Positions 56,945 to 64,000 of a stretch of DNA of 64,000 nucleotides are shown in pieces; within the stretch, counting starts at the first letter, position 1, and every line of letters starts with the position of its first letter. The translations under genes were made by a program, and so were the position numbers. Below the pieces are notes generated by a model, which was not told where the DNA came from, did not search any database, and worked only from the letters and a program-made list of their open reading frames with translations. Origin of the DNA: AP-15 sp963833745 (GTDB taxonomy: Bacteria; Pseudomonadota; Alphaproteobacteria; ATCC43930; CGMCC-115725); the NCBI GenBank assembly GCA_963833745.1, contig CAWHZD010000004.1:248001-312000 (forward strand). Reading direction: 5' to 3'.

Positions 56945-58451
56945 TGCGATCTCCAGAACGAGCAGGCGGCACTGCCGCGAGGACGCCGGCAACTGCGCGG
57001 CGCCAGCCGGCATAGCGTTCCTCGCGCTCGGCCGCGAGCATCTGCGGCGTGAAACGGCGCTCGGGCCGCCAGCGCGCGGCCATGGTCTCAGGGTCGGGGT
57101 AGACCCCGCGCGTCAGCCCGGCCGCATAGGCGGCACCCCAGGCGGTGGTTTCGACCACCGCCGGCCGTTCGACGGCCATCGGCAGGATGTCGGCGAGAAA
57201 CTGCATCGTCAAATCGCTGACCGCCATCCCACCGTCAACCCGCAAGGTTGCAACCTCGACCCCGGCATCCGCCGCCATCGCGGCGACGAGATCGCGGGTC
57301 TGATAGCCGACCGCTTCGAGCGCGGCGCGGGCGATCTCGGCCGGCCCGCATTCGGCGGTCAGCCCGATCAGCGCGCCGCGCGCCTGCGGCGACCAATAGG
57401 GTGCGCCGAGCCCGGCAAAGCCCGGCACCAGATAGAGACGTTGGCGCGGGTCGGCGCGCTCGGCAAGCGTGTTGGAATCGGCCGCGGTCCTGATGATCCC
57501 GAGCCGGTCGCGCAGCCACTGCACCGCAGCGCCGGCGATGAAAATGCTGCCTTCGAGCGCGTAGGCGGTGTGACCGGCAAGGCGGTACCCAACCGTTGTC
57601 AGCAGGCGATGTCGCGACGCCACCGGGGCCATCCCGGTATTGACGAGCGCAAAGGCGCCGGTGCCATAGGTCGACTTGATCATACCCGGCCGAAAGCACC
57701 CCTGGCCGATCAGCGCCGCCTGCTGGTCGCCGGCAAGCGCCGCGATCGGGATCGCGCTGCCGAGCAAATCGGACGTGGCCGTGCCGAAGTCGGCGCCGGT
57801 GTCGAGCACTTCCGGCAACATCGCGCTCGGAATCCCGAACGCATCGAGTAATTCCGTGTCCCAATCGAGCCGCCCGATGTCGAACAGCATGGTCCGCGCA
57901 GCATTGGTCACGTCGGTCGCGTGGCGCTTACCGCCGGTCAGCCGCCACAACAGAAAGCTGTCGATCGTGCCAAAGGCGATGTCGCCGTCCTCGGCGCGTC
58001 CGCGCAGCCCCGGGACATGGTCGAGCAGCCAGCGGATCTTCGAGGCCGAGAAATACGGGTCGATCACGAGCCCGGTGCGCCGCGCCACCACTTCGTTCAG
58101 TCCCTCGCGCTGCCACAGCGCGCAAAGCTCGGCGGTGCGCCGGTCCTGCCAGACGATGGCTTTGTGTACTGTCCGGCCGGTGGCGCGCTCCCACAAAACC
58201 GTGGTCTCGCGCTGGTTGGCGATGCCGATTGCAGCGATCGGCCCGTCGGCCGCCGCCGCAACCTCGCGGCAGGTCGTGACCACGTCGCGCCAGATCTCCT
58301 CGGGGTCGTGCTCGACCCAGCCGGGCCGCGGGTAGAGTTGGGTCAGCGCGGTCTGAGCCGTGCCGCGCACGCCGCCCTGCGTGTCGAACAGCATCGCGCG
58401 GGTGCTGGTCGTCCCCTGGTCGATCGCCAGAACATAGGATGATCCGGTCAT
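56931..58451 (-). CDS. glpK: Glycerol kinase
   Basis: FGGY-family kinase of 506 residues that phosphorylates glycerol to sn-glycerol 3-phosphate. It has the N-terminal phosphate-binding YVLAIDQGTTSTRAMLFD, GIANQRETTVLWERATG, FGTIDSFLLWRLTGG, the FGGY-type STYGTGAFALVNTG and LRVDGGMAVSDLTMQFLADIL near the C-terminus. Typical length and complete. No glycerol facilitator or glycerol-3-phosphate dehydrogenase gene is adjacent; instead it is followed by overlapping DUF5996 and cupin genes. Precedes ATG 58451: ggagccggag. Confidence 0.94.
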   Translation of the reverse strand: MTGSSYVLAIDQGTTSTRAMLFDTQGGVRGTAQTALTQLYPRPGWVEHDPEEIWRDVVTTCREVAAAADGPIAAIGIANQRETTVLWERATGRTVHKAIVWQDRRTAELCALWQREGLNEVVARRTGLVIDPYFSASKIRWLLDHVPGLRGRAEDGDIAFGTIDSFLLWRLTGGKRHATDVTNAARTMLFDIGRLDWDTELLDAFGIPSAMLPEVLDTGADFGTATSDLLGSAIPIAALAGDQQAALIGQGCFRPGMIKSTYGTGAFALVNTGMAPVASRHRLLTTVGYRLAGHTAYALEGSIFIAGAAVQWLRDRLGIIRTAADSNTLAERADPRQRLYLVPGFAGLGAPYWSPQARGALIGLTAECGPAEIARAALEAVGYQTRDLVAAMAADAGVEVATLRVDGGMAVSDLTMQFLADILPMAVERPAVVETTAWGAAYAAGLTRGVYPDPETMAARWRPERRFTPQMLAAEREERYAGWRRAVAGVLAAVPPARSGDRNAEC

Positions 58452-58644
58452 TCTCCGGCTCCGCCGATTGCGCGCGCAATATTCTAGTCGTGAAAATCTA
58501 GCGCTTGTACCCGTCCCCGACGCTCATCGGCGCCTCTCTCGATGAGGTCTGGCCACTCCATTGCCGCATAGTGATCCTGGAATGAACATCGACGCATACT
58601 ATTGAACCGGCTTGAGGACGCGTCTTGCGAGTGAGGCTACGACT

Positions 58645-59055
58645 ATGAAAGGAAGCTGCCTGTGCGGCGCGGTTGCGTACGAGATATCGGGCGCCGGGAA
58701 CTACTTTGGATTTGACCACTGCTCGCGGTGCAGGAAGGCCACCGGCTCTGCGTTCGCCGCAGAAATTATCTGCAGTACCGCCGAATTCCGGTGGGTCTCC
58801 GGCTCCTCACTGGTCAAGACATATGAGGCTCCGGTACGGAGAACGCCACCCGGATATCGGCGTGCTTTTTGTACGACATGCGGCGGACCGGTACCAATCG
58901 TCGACGACCATCAAGTCAACGTCCCGGCGGGTACGTTGGACGACGACCCCGGCTTCCGCCCTGGCGCGCACATCTTTGTCGACGTCAAAGCGCCCTGGTT
59001 CGAGATCACCGACTCACTTCCTCGGTTTGGGACGAAGCCGACACCGAGCTGCTAG
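58645..59055 (+). CDS. GFA family protein (glutathione-dependent formaldehyde-activating-like)
   Basis: Zinc-binding protein of about 136 residues. It starts MKGSCLCGAVAYEISGAG with the first cysteine set (CLC), followed by DHCSRCRKATGSAFAAEI and YRRAFCTTCGGPVPI, the three cysteine motifs of the Mss4-like GFA fold. The ATG 58645 begins the conserved part. The last ten residues as read (FGTKPTPSC) do not look conserved and another frame stays open downstream, so the true end may differ. The family is annotated by homology to GFA, but most members have no tested activity. Confidence 0.85.
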   Translation: MKGSCLCGAVAYEISGAGNYFGFDHCSRCRKATGSAFAAEIICSTAEFRWVSGSSLVKTYEAPVRRTPPGYRRAFCTTCGGPVPIVDDHQVNVPAGTLDDDPGFRPGAHIFVDVKAPWFEITDSLPRFGTKPTPSC

Positions 59056-59093
59056 CGCCGCAGATCAAAAAGATGGTTCCCGTCCCGCCCTCG

Positions 59094-59214
59094 TCGTCGC
59101 CCCCGCGCGCAAGCGGGGGTCCAGAGCCTGCCCCTGACCTGAACAGGGGGCCACAGGCTCGGTCTCCGCCGCCCCTGGATACCCGCTTTCGCGTCGCTTT
59201 CGCGGGCATGACGG
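59094..59214. repeat. Dispersed palindromic repeat (longest copy)
   Basis: Arms cgtcgcccccgcgcgcaagc and gctttcgcgggcatgacgg around a middle part with cctgacctgaacagggggcc. It is the same type as the elements at 17441 and 33287, here with a duplicated gctttcgcg in the right arm. Confidence 0.8.
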
Positions 59215-59555
59215 CGAGGCATGGTGGGTATCAAGCGTTAGAGCCGCACGATTGGTGCCGCGGCCCAGAACGGGACGAGCTTCGAGCCTTCGCTCGATTG
59301 GGCTCGGCAAAGCGGACCAAGCGCTGAATTTGGACCGCTGGCGAGAGCCGGGTGTCGGTGTCTGCGATCGCGGCAGCTTGTCGAGCGCTCCGCCTGGTGG
59401 ATCGCGAGGTATTTTTACCGGAGGCAGATTACACCAAACTGATTTTCTCTATACTGCCGGCGAGCAATGATGCCGTGAGTACGGCCTGGAGGGAGTTGCG
59501 CCTTTCCGTCTTCTGGCCACTCTGCGCCGACGAGGTGATCGAATGAGCTCCCAGT
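59215..59555. other. Region without a recognised gene
   Basis: About 340 bp between a dispersed repeat and the end of the XRE gene. A plus-strand open frame of 64 codons (59352-59546, GTG start, no ribosome site) is present but has no recognisable relatives. Confidence 0.4.
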
Positions 59556-59945
59556 CTATTCGCGCTGCGGGTCGAGCCATGCCGCGAGATCCTCGAGGGA
59601 GACGCGCAGAGCGGCGGCCAGCTTGGCGAGTGCCGCGACGCTGCCGGGCTTGCGGCGCGTTTCGATCTCCCTCAGATTGCTCGGCGCACTCCCGGCGGCC
59701 GCGGCGAGAGCGTTCCGGCTGAGGCCGCGATGGGCGCGCCAGATCCGGACCGGGTGCTCGCCGTCGATGAGCCGCCGGACAAGCCCGGCCGGCAGATAGC
59801 TCGCGCGCGCCTTGTCCTTGCCGATCGCGTGCTCGCGCGCCGCCACCGCGTCGAGAGCAGCATTGTCGTCGGCATCCTCGATGCGCTCGATCAGCGCCTC
59901 GTATTCCGCGCGGGTGCGCGTGACGGTCTCGCTCGTGTCGCTCAT
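59556..59945 (-). CDS. XRE-type helix-turn-helix transcriptional regulator
   Basis: DNA-binding protein of 129 residues. The N-terminal half has a charged region (ETVTRTRAEYEALIERIEDADD) and an acidic helix. The C-terminal half is a lambda-repressor-like domain: IWRAHRGLSRNALAAAAGSAPSNLREIETRRKPGSVAALAKLAAAL. Proteins of this layout often are antitoxins of HigA type or phage-like regulators, but no toxin gene lies next to it. Confidence 0.85.
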   Translation of the reverse strand: MSDTSETVTRTRAEYEALIERIEDADDNAALDAVAAREHAIGKDKARASYLPAGLVRRLIDGEHPVRIWRAHRGLSRNALAAAAGSAPSNLREIETRRKPGSVAALAKLAAALRVSLEDLAAWLDPQRE

Positions 59946-60027
59946 CGGTATGCCTCTCTTCGGTGTGCGGGGTTAGCCGCTGACAACCGCGTCCACCAGA
60001 GAAAAAAGGAGGTCACGGCAAGAGGCT

Positions 60028-60116
60028 GTCATTGCGAGCGCAGCGAAGCAATCTCGCGCAGTTTAGGCTAACCCGGTCGAGATTGCTTCGTCGCGCGACG
60101 CGCTCCTCGCAATGAC
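60028..60116. repeat. Imperfect inverted repeat (GTCATTGCGAGC ... CGCAATGAC type)
   Basis: Left arm gtcattgcgagcgcagcgaa and right arm gcgctcctcgcaatgac, with inner gcaatctcg / cgagattgc. Different from the other repeat family in the window. It lies between the XRE gene and the first ABC_sub_bind gene and may form a long hairpin or be a small non-autonomous element. Confidence 0.8.
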
Positions 60117-60196
60117 GAAATCTTCCGTGGTGAATTGAGGAGGAATGTTCATCCCTCGTCACATGAAGACCGCGGCGCTGGCCGATGGGGTGATCG

Positions 60197-61177
60197 ATGA
60201 AGCGGCGTGAGCTGATGCTGGCGCTGGGCGGCGCAATCAGCGCGGCGCGCACGTTGCGTGCGCAGCAGAAGGCGTTGCCGGTGATCGGCTTCCTCAACAG
60301 CGCGTCGGCCGGCTCGCGTGGACCGCAGGTGGCCGCTTTCCGCCAGGGGCTGAGCGATATTGGCTACGTCGATGGAAAAAACGTGGCGATCGAATACCGC
60401 TGGGCGGACGGCCGCGACGACCGGCTGTCTGCATTGGCCGCCGATCTAGTCAGCCGCAAGGTCGACGTGATTGCCGCCACGAGCGGCACCCCTACAATAC
60501 TTGCGGCGAAGAGCGCGACCTCGACGATCCCGATCGTCTTCTTTGGCGGCGGCGATCTGGTCGCGGCCGGCGCCGTCGCCAGCCTGGCCCGACCGGGCGG
60601 CAACCTCACGGGCCTGAGCATCATGGCAACCGAGCTCGATCCCAAGCGGCTGGAGCTGATTTCCCAGCTCGTCCCCCAGGCCGGCGTGATCGCCTTGCTC
60701 GTGAACCCGAACAATCCGAGTAACAGGCGCACGATACGAGACGCGCAGGACGCCGCAGGCGCGAAGAGTTTGCAGCTCCATATCCTGAAGGCCGGCGCCG
60801 AAGGCGAATTTCAGACCGCCTTCGACTCTCTTGCCCAGCTGCATGCCGGCGCGCTTGTGGTTGCGGCCGATACATTCTTCTTCAGCCGGCGAGAACAGCT
60901 CGTGACGCTGGCGGCACGCCATGCCGTTCCGGCGATCTACGAATTTCGCGAATTCGCTGCGGCCGGCGGCCTGATCAGCTATGGCCCGAGCCTCACCGGC
61001 ATATATCGTCAGGTCGGGGCTTATGTCGGCAAGATTCTCGCGGGTGCGAATCCCGCCGATCTGCCGGTCCAGCAGCCGACCAGGTTCGAGCTGGTAATCA
61101 ATCTGAAGACCGCCAAAGCCCTCGGCCTGCCGATTCCACCTTCGATCCTCGCCCGCGCCGACGAGATCATCGAGTGA
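60197..61177 (+). CDS. ABC transporter substrate-binding protein (ABC_sub_bind/DUF534 family)
   Basis: Periplasmic binding protein of 326 residues. It has an N-terminal export signal MKRRELMLALGGAISAARTLRA with two arginines in Tat-like position, then LPVIGFLNSASAG, the conserved GYVDGKNVAIEYRWADGRDDRL, LARPGGNLTGLS, and the C-terminal LPVQQPTRFELVINLKTAKALGLPIPPSILARADEIIE, all typical. No permease or ATPase gene is next to it, as in many alphaproteobacterial copies of this family. It is followed by a related binding protein and a sensor kinase. Confidence 0.92.
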   Translation: MKRRELMLALGGAISAARTLRAQQKALPVIGFLNSASAGSRGPQVAAFRQGLSDIGYVDGKNVAIEYRWADGRDDRLSALAADLVSRKVDVIAATSGTPTILAAKSATSTIPIVFFGGGDLVAAGAVASLARPGGNLTGLSIMATELDPKRLELISQLVPQAGVIALLVNPNNPSNRRTIRDAQDAAGAKSLQLHILKAGAEGEFQTAFDSLAQLHAGALVVAADTFFFSRREQLVTLAARHAVPAIYEFREFAAAGGLISYGPSLTGIYRQVGAYVGKILAGANPADLPVQQPTRFELVINLKTAKALGLPIPPSILARADEIIE

Positions 61178-61285
61178 GACGGCGATGCGTCGGAGGCTCC
61201 ACTCACGGCATCTTGTTCAACACGCGGCTTGGTCGATCCCGCCCCTGGGTCGTATGGTCACCGGGCGCGCTTCGTGGTCTGTTAA

Positions 61286-62269
61286 ATGAAATCGCCGGTC
61301 TTCTTTGCTGTTTTACTGCTGGCCCTGGCGATCGGCTCCGGGGAGGCGGGAGCCCAGGCACCGGCGCAGGTTTACCGTGTCGGGCTGCTGTCGGTCGGGG
61401 CCGAGCCGACCGACCAGAGCCCGTTTGGCGCGGGGCTCATCCGCGGGTTTGCGCGGCAGGGATTTGTTCTCGGCAAGAACCTCGAGTTCGAGAGGCGCGC
61501 GGCGCATGGGAAGCTCGACCGGCTGCCGCAGCTCGTCGACGAGCTGGTGGCGAGCAAGGTCGCGGTGATCGTGACCGGAGGTTATCCGGCAGCGCTTGCC
61601 GCCAAGGAGCATTCGAGCCTGGCGGTGGTGGCGGTCCAGGCCGGTGATCCGGTCGCCGACGGTCTCGCCGCCAGCTTCGCCCGGCCCGGCGGTCATGTCA
61701 CCGGCTTGTCCGAGGTCGCCGCCGAGCTTTCCGCCAAGCGCCTGGCGTTGCTGAAGGAGGCGGTGCCGGGCGTGCGCCGCGTGGCGATGCTGTGGAATGC
61801 CGAGGATCTCGGCATGTCATTGCGCTACAAGGCAGCCGAAACGCGGGCCCGGAGCCTCGGCCTCGACGTCGAGTCGCTCGGCGTGACCGCCCCCGACGGG
61901 TTTGACGCGGCGTTCGCGGCGATGACGAGCCGCCCGCCCGACGCAATCCTGATGGTCAGCGACGTGTTGACGATGTTGAATCGCAAACGGGTGATCGATT
62001 TCGCGGCCGAGCACAAACTGCCGGCGATCTTCGAATACGACTTTCTAGTGCGCGAGGGCGGTCTGATGTCATACGGTCCCGATGTCACCGAGATGTTCGA
62101 CCGCGCCGCCGAGCTCGCGACGCGCATTCTCGAGGGGGCCAACCCCGCCGAGCTACCGCTCGAAACGCCGAGCCGGTTCGTGTTGACGATCAACCTTGGG
62201 ACGGCGAAGAAGATCGGTCTGACGTTCCCGCCATCGCTGCTCGCCCGCGCTGACGACGTGATCGAATGA
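61286..62269 (+). CDS. ABC transporter substrate-binding protein (ABC_sub_bind family), second copy
   Basis: A 327-residue relative of the preceding gene. The signal peptide MKSPVFFAVLLLALAIGSGEAGAQ is of Sec type. The core has YRVGLLSVGAEP, GFVLGKNLEFERRAAHGKLDRL, FARPGGHVTGLSEVA and the C-terminal LPLETPSRFVLTINLGTAKKIGLTFPPSLLARADDVIE. Sequence identity to its neighbour is moderate, so the two are old duplicates or separately acquired. It ends 16 nt before the sensor kinase gene, so kinase and binding protein are probably co-expressed and may work as a ligand-sensing pair. Confidence 0.92.
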   Translation: MKSPVFFAVLLLALAIGSGEAGAQAPAQVYRVGLLSVGAEPTDQSPFGAGLIRGFARQGFVLGKNLEFERRAAHGKLDRLPQLVDELVASKVAVIVTGGYPAALAAKEHSSLAVVAVQAGDPVADGLAASFARPGGHVTGLSEVAAELSAKRLALLKEAVPGVRRVAMLWNAEDLGMSLRYKAAETRARSLGLDVESLGVTAPDGFDAAFAAMTSRPPDAILMVSDVLTMLNRKRVIDFAAEHKLPAIFEYDFLVREGGLMSYGPDVTEMFDRAAELATRILEGANPAELPLETPSRFVLTINLGTAKKIGLTFPPSLLARADDVIE

Positions 62270-62285
62270 CGGGAGCCGGCGCTTC

Positions 62286-64000
62286 GTGATTGCCAAACAC
62301 GATGCCGCATTCGATCTGGCGGGGGCCAAAGGGGGGCCTGCGGCTCGGTATCGGCGGCTCGGGCTCGCGGTCAAGCTGGCGCTCGCCTTTATTGGGCTGG
62401 TCAGCCTGGTTCTGGTGCTGAACGGCGCGCTCGACATGTGGCTCGGCTACCGGGACGCCGAAGACGCCGCGGTGCAGATCCAGCAGGAAAAAGCCCAGCA
62501 CGCCGCCCAGCGCATCGAGGAATTTCTAACCGACATCGAGCAGCAGCTCGGCTGGACCACGCCACCGCAATGGGATGCGCTGCCGCTGGAGCAGCGCCGC
62601 TACGATTTCATCCGGCTGTTGCGCGAAGTCCCGGCGATTTCAGAGATCGCCGAGATCGACGGCTCGGGCAGGGAGCAGCTCAAGCTGTCGCGCACCGCCC
62701 CCGATGCGGTCGCGAGCGGCGCCGACTTTTCGTCGGCCCCGCGTTTTGCCGAAGCCAGAGCCAAGGGCGTGTGGTTCAGCCCGGTCTATTTTCGCAATCA
62801 GTCAGAACCTTTTATGACGATCGCGGTGGCCCATGCCGGGCATCACGCCGGCGTCACCGTCGCCGAGGTCAACCTGAAGTTCATCTGGGATCTGATCAAC
62901 GCGATGCAGGTCGGGCACAGCGGATATGCCTACGTCGTCGACCGGCGCGGGCGGCTGATCGCCGATCCCGACCTCAGCCTTGTTCTGCGCGCCACCGACT
63001 GGTCCCATGAACCGCAGGTGGCGGCAGCGCTGGCCGGTCTGCATGGCGGCACGCCGGCGCAAGGGTTGCACATCGCCGAGGCGCCTGACGGCGCCAAGGT
63101 GCTGACGGCCTACGCGCCGGTGCCGCGGCTCGACTGGGTCGTCTTTGTCGAGCTGCCGCTTGGCGAGGCGCTGGCGCCGGTCTACGCCTCGCTCTACCGG
63201 GTGGCCGCGTTGCTGGCTCTCGGCCTCCTGCTGGCGGCGGGTTTGGGCGTGATGCTGGCGAGGCGCATGGTCGTGCCGATCCGCCGGCTGCAGGACGGGG
63301 CCGACCGGCTCGGCTCGGGCGTACGCGGCGCGCCGATCGTGATCCGCACCGGCGACGAGATCGAGATCTTGGCCGAGAGATTTAACCAAATGGCAGCCAA
63401 GGTGCAGGAATTCTACGAAACCCTCGAAGCCAAGGTAGAAGCGCGCACCGAGGCATTGCAGGCCAGCGAGCAGATCGCGAAAGAGGCCCGGCGCGCCGCC
63501 GAACGGGCGCTCGCCGAGCTGCGCCAGGCCCAGGATCGACTGGTCGAAACCCAAAAGCTTGCGGCACTCGGCCAGTTGACCGCGGGCATCGCCCACGAAA
63601 TCAAGAACCCGCTCAACTTCGTCAACAATTTCGCCGAGCTGTCGACCGAGCTGATCGACGAATTGAAGGGCGCGCTGTCGGCCAAGGATGCGTCGCTGTC
63701 CGCGACGACGCGCGCCGAGATCGAAGACTTGACCCGAATGCTGAACACCAACCTGGTCAAGATCGTCGAGCACGGCAGGCGCGCCGACAGCATCGTCAAG
63801 AACATGCTGATGCATTCGCGCGCCGGCGCCGGCGCGCGGCGCCGAGCCGATCTCAACGCGCTGGTCGAGGAGAGCCTGAACCTCGCCTATCATGGCGCGC
63901 GCGCCGAAAGACCCGACTTCAACATCACTTTGCACCGCGATCTCGATCCGGCGGTCGGCGAACTCGATCTCTATCCGCAAGAACTGACTCGAGTCTTGTT
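62286..64000 (+). CDS. Sensor histidine kinase with periplasmic sensor and HAMP domains (partial at window end)
   Basis: Membrane-bound two-component kinase whose 3' end lies outside the window; about 571 codons are visible. A first membrane helix (LALAFIGLVSLVLVLNGAL) is followed by a periplasmic sensor of the Cache type containing YDFIRLLREVPAISEIAEI and GHSGYAYVVDRRGRLIADPD. A second helix (VAALLALGLLLAAGLGVML) leads to a HAMP domain, a coiled coil and the dimerisation domain with H437 in GIAHEIKNPLNFVNNF. The ATP-binding domain begins at the end. GTG 62286 lies behind gggag. Confidence 0.88.
   Translation, partial: MIAKHDAAFDLAGAKGGPAARYRRLGLAVKLALAFIGLVSLVLVLNGALDMWLGYRDAEDAAVQIQQEKAQHAAQRIEEFLTDIEQQLGWTTPPQWDALPLEQRRYDFIRLLREVPAISEIAEIDGSGREQLKLSRTAPDAVASGADFSSAPRFAEARAKGVWFSPVYFRNQSEPFMTIAVAHAGHHAGVTVAEVNLKFIWDLINAMQVGHSGYAYVVDRRGRLIADPDLSLVLRATDWSHEPQVAAALAGLHGGTPAQGLHIAEAPDGAKVLTAYAPVPRLDWVVFVELPLGEALAPVYASLYRVAALLALGLLLAAGLGVMLARRMVVPIRRLQDGADRLGSGVRGAPIVIRTGDEIEILAERFNQMAAKVQEFYETLEAKVEARTEALQASEQIAKEARRAAERALAELRQAQDRLVETQKLAALGQLTAGIAHEIKNPLNFVNNFAELSTELIDELKGALSAKDASLSATTRAEIEDLTRMLNTNLVKIVEHGRRADSIVKNMLMHSRAGAGARRRADLNALVEESLNLAYHGARAERPDFNITLHRDLDPAVGELDLYPQELTRVL

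Overview
The window reads as a chromosomal piece of a high-GC alphaproteobacterium, probably near the Rhodospirillales. That placement rests on the gene families, on the mfd / sdhE / recG neighbourhood, on the tripartite-type ABC substrate-binding proteins and on the style of the dispersed palindromic repeats; no rRNA marker is present. Genes are dense on both strands, many overlap by ATGA or GTGA junctions, and most starts have a visible Shine-Dalgarno sequence. No tRNA, rRNA, CRISPR array or prophage was seen.

Layout. 0-2.5 kb: a frameshifted SAM methyltransferase and a luciferase-like flavin oxidoreductase. 2.9-10.4 kb: a six-gene operon for a membrane complex related to Hyf/Hyc hydrogenase and complex I. 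Its large subunit lacks the cysteine ligands of the NiFe site, which puts it in the energy-converting hydrogenase-related (Ehr) group rather than among hydrogenases. 10.5-12.5 kb: a GMC oxidoreductase with a Tat-signal small subunit. 13.1-18.8 kb: surface glycan genes (Wzt-like ABC ATPase, TylF-like methyltransferase, HldD epimerase, GT9 and GT8 glycosyltransferases). 19-24 kb: an odd SDR, a PIN toxin-antitoxin pair, a frameshifted DAO-type oxidoreductase with an amidohydrolase, and a lower-GC epimerase. 24.2-30.4 kb: housekeeping DNA repair (recG, mfd) and sdhE; mfd carries an in-frame palindromic repeat.

30.4-33.3 kb holds an orphan antitoxin, a VOC protein and a complete IS1634-family element with terminal inverted repeats and a 5-bp target duplication. 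33.4-42.8 kb is a probable catabolic unit: amidohydrolase, amidase and its AtzG-like small partner on one strand, facing a complete peptide/opine-type ABC importer. 42.8-55.7 kb is an accessory oxidative region: DOPA-dioxygenase-like protein, two members of the CmcJ/NvfI family, a GMC dehydrogenase, an MFS transporter, a ThDP enzyme, a flavin monooxygenase-like protein, a six-ligand diiron protein and another amidohydrolase, with a DUF6516 toxin-antitoxin pair. 55.7-58.5 kb is glpK with DUF5996 and cupin genes in one overlapping operon. 58.6-64 kb holds a GFA protein, an XRE regulator, two ABC_sub_bind lipid/solute-binding-type proteins and the start of a sensor histidine kinase that runs off the window.

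A striking general feature is that seven otherwise intact genes each contain exactly one single-base insertion or deletion (near 311, 7290, 21726, 30560, 32436, 37687 and 50635). In every case, correcting one base restores a full-length family member. This looks more like residual indel error in the assembly than genome decay, and it should be settled before any of these genes is called a pseudogene.
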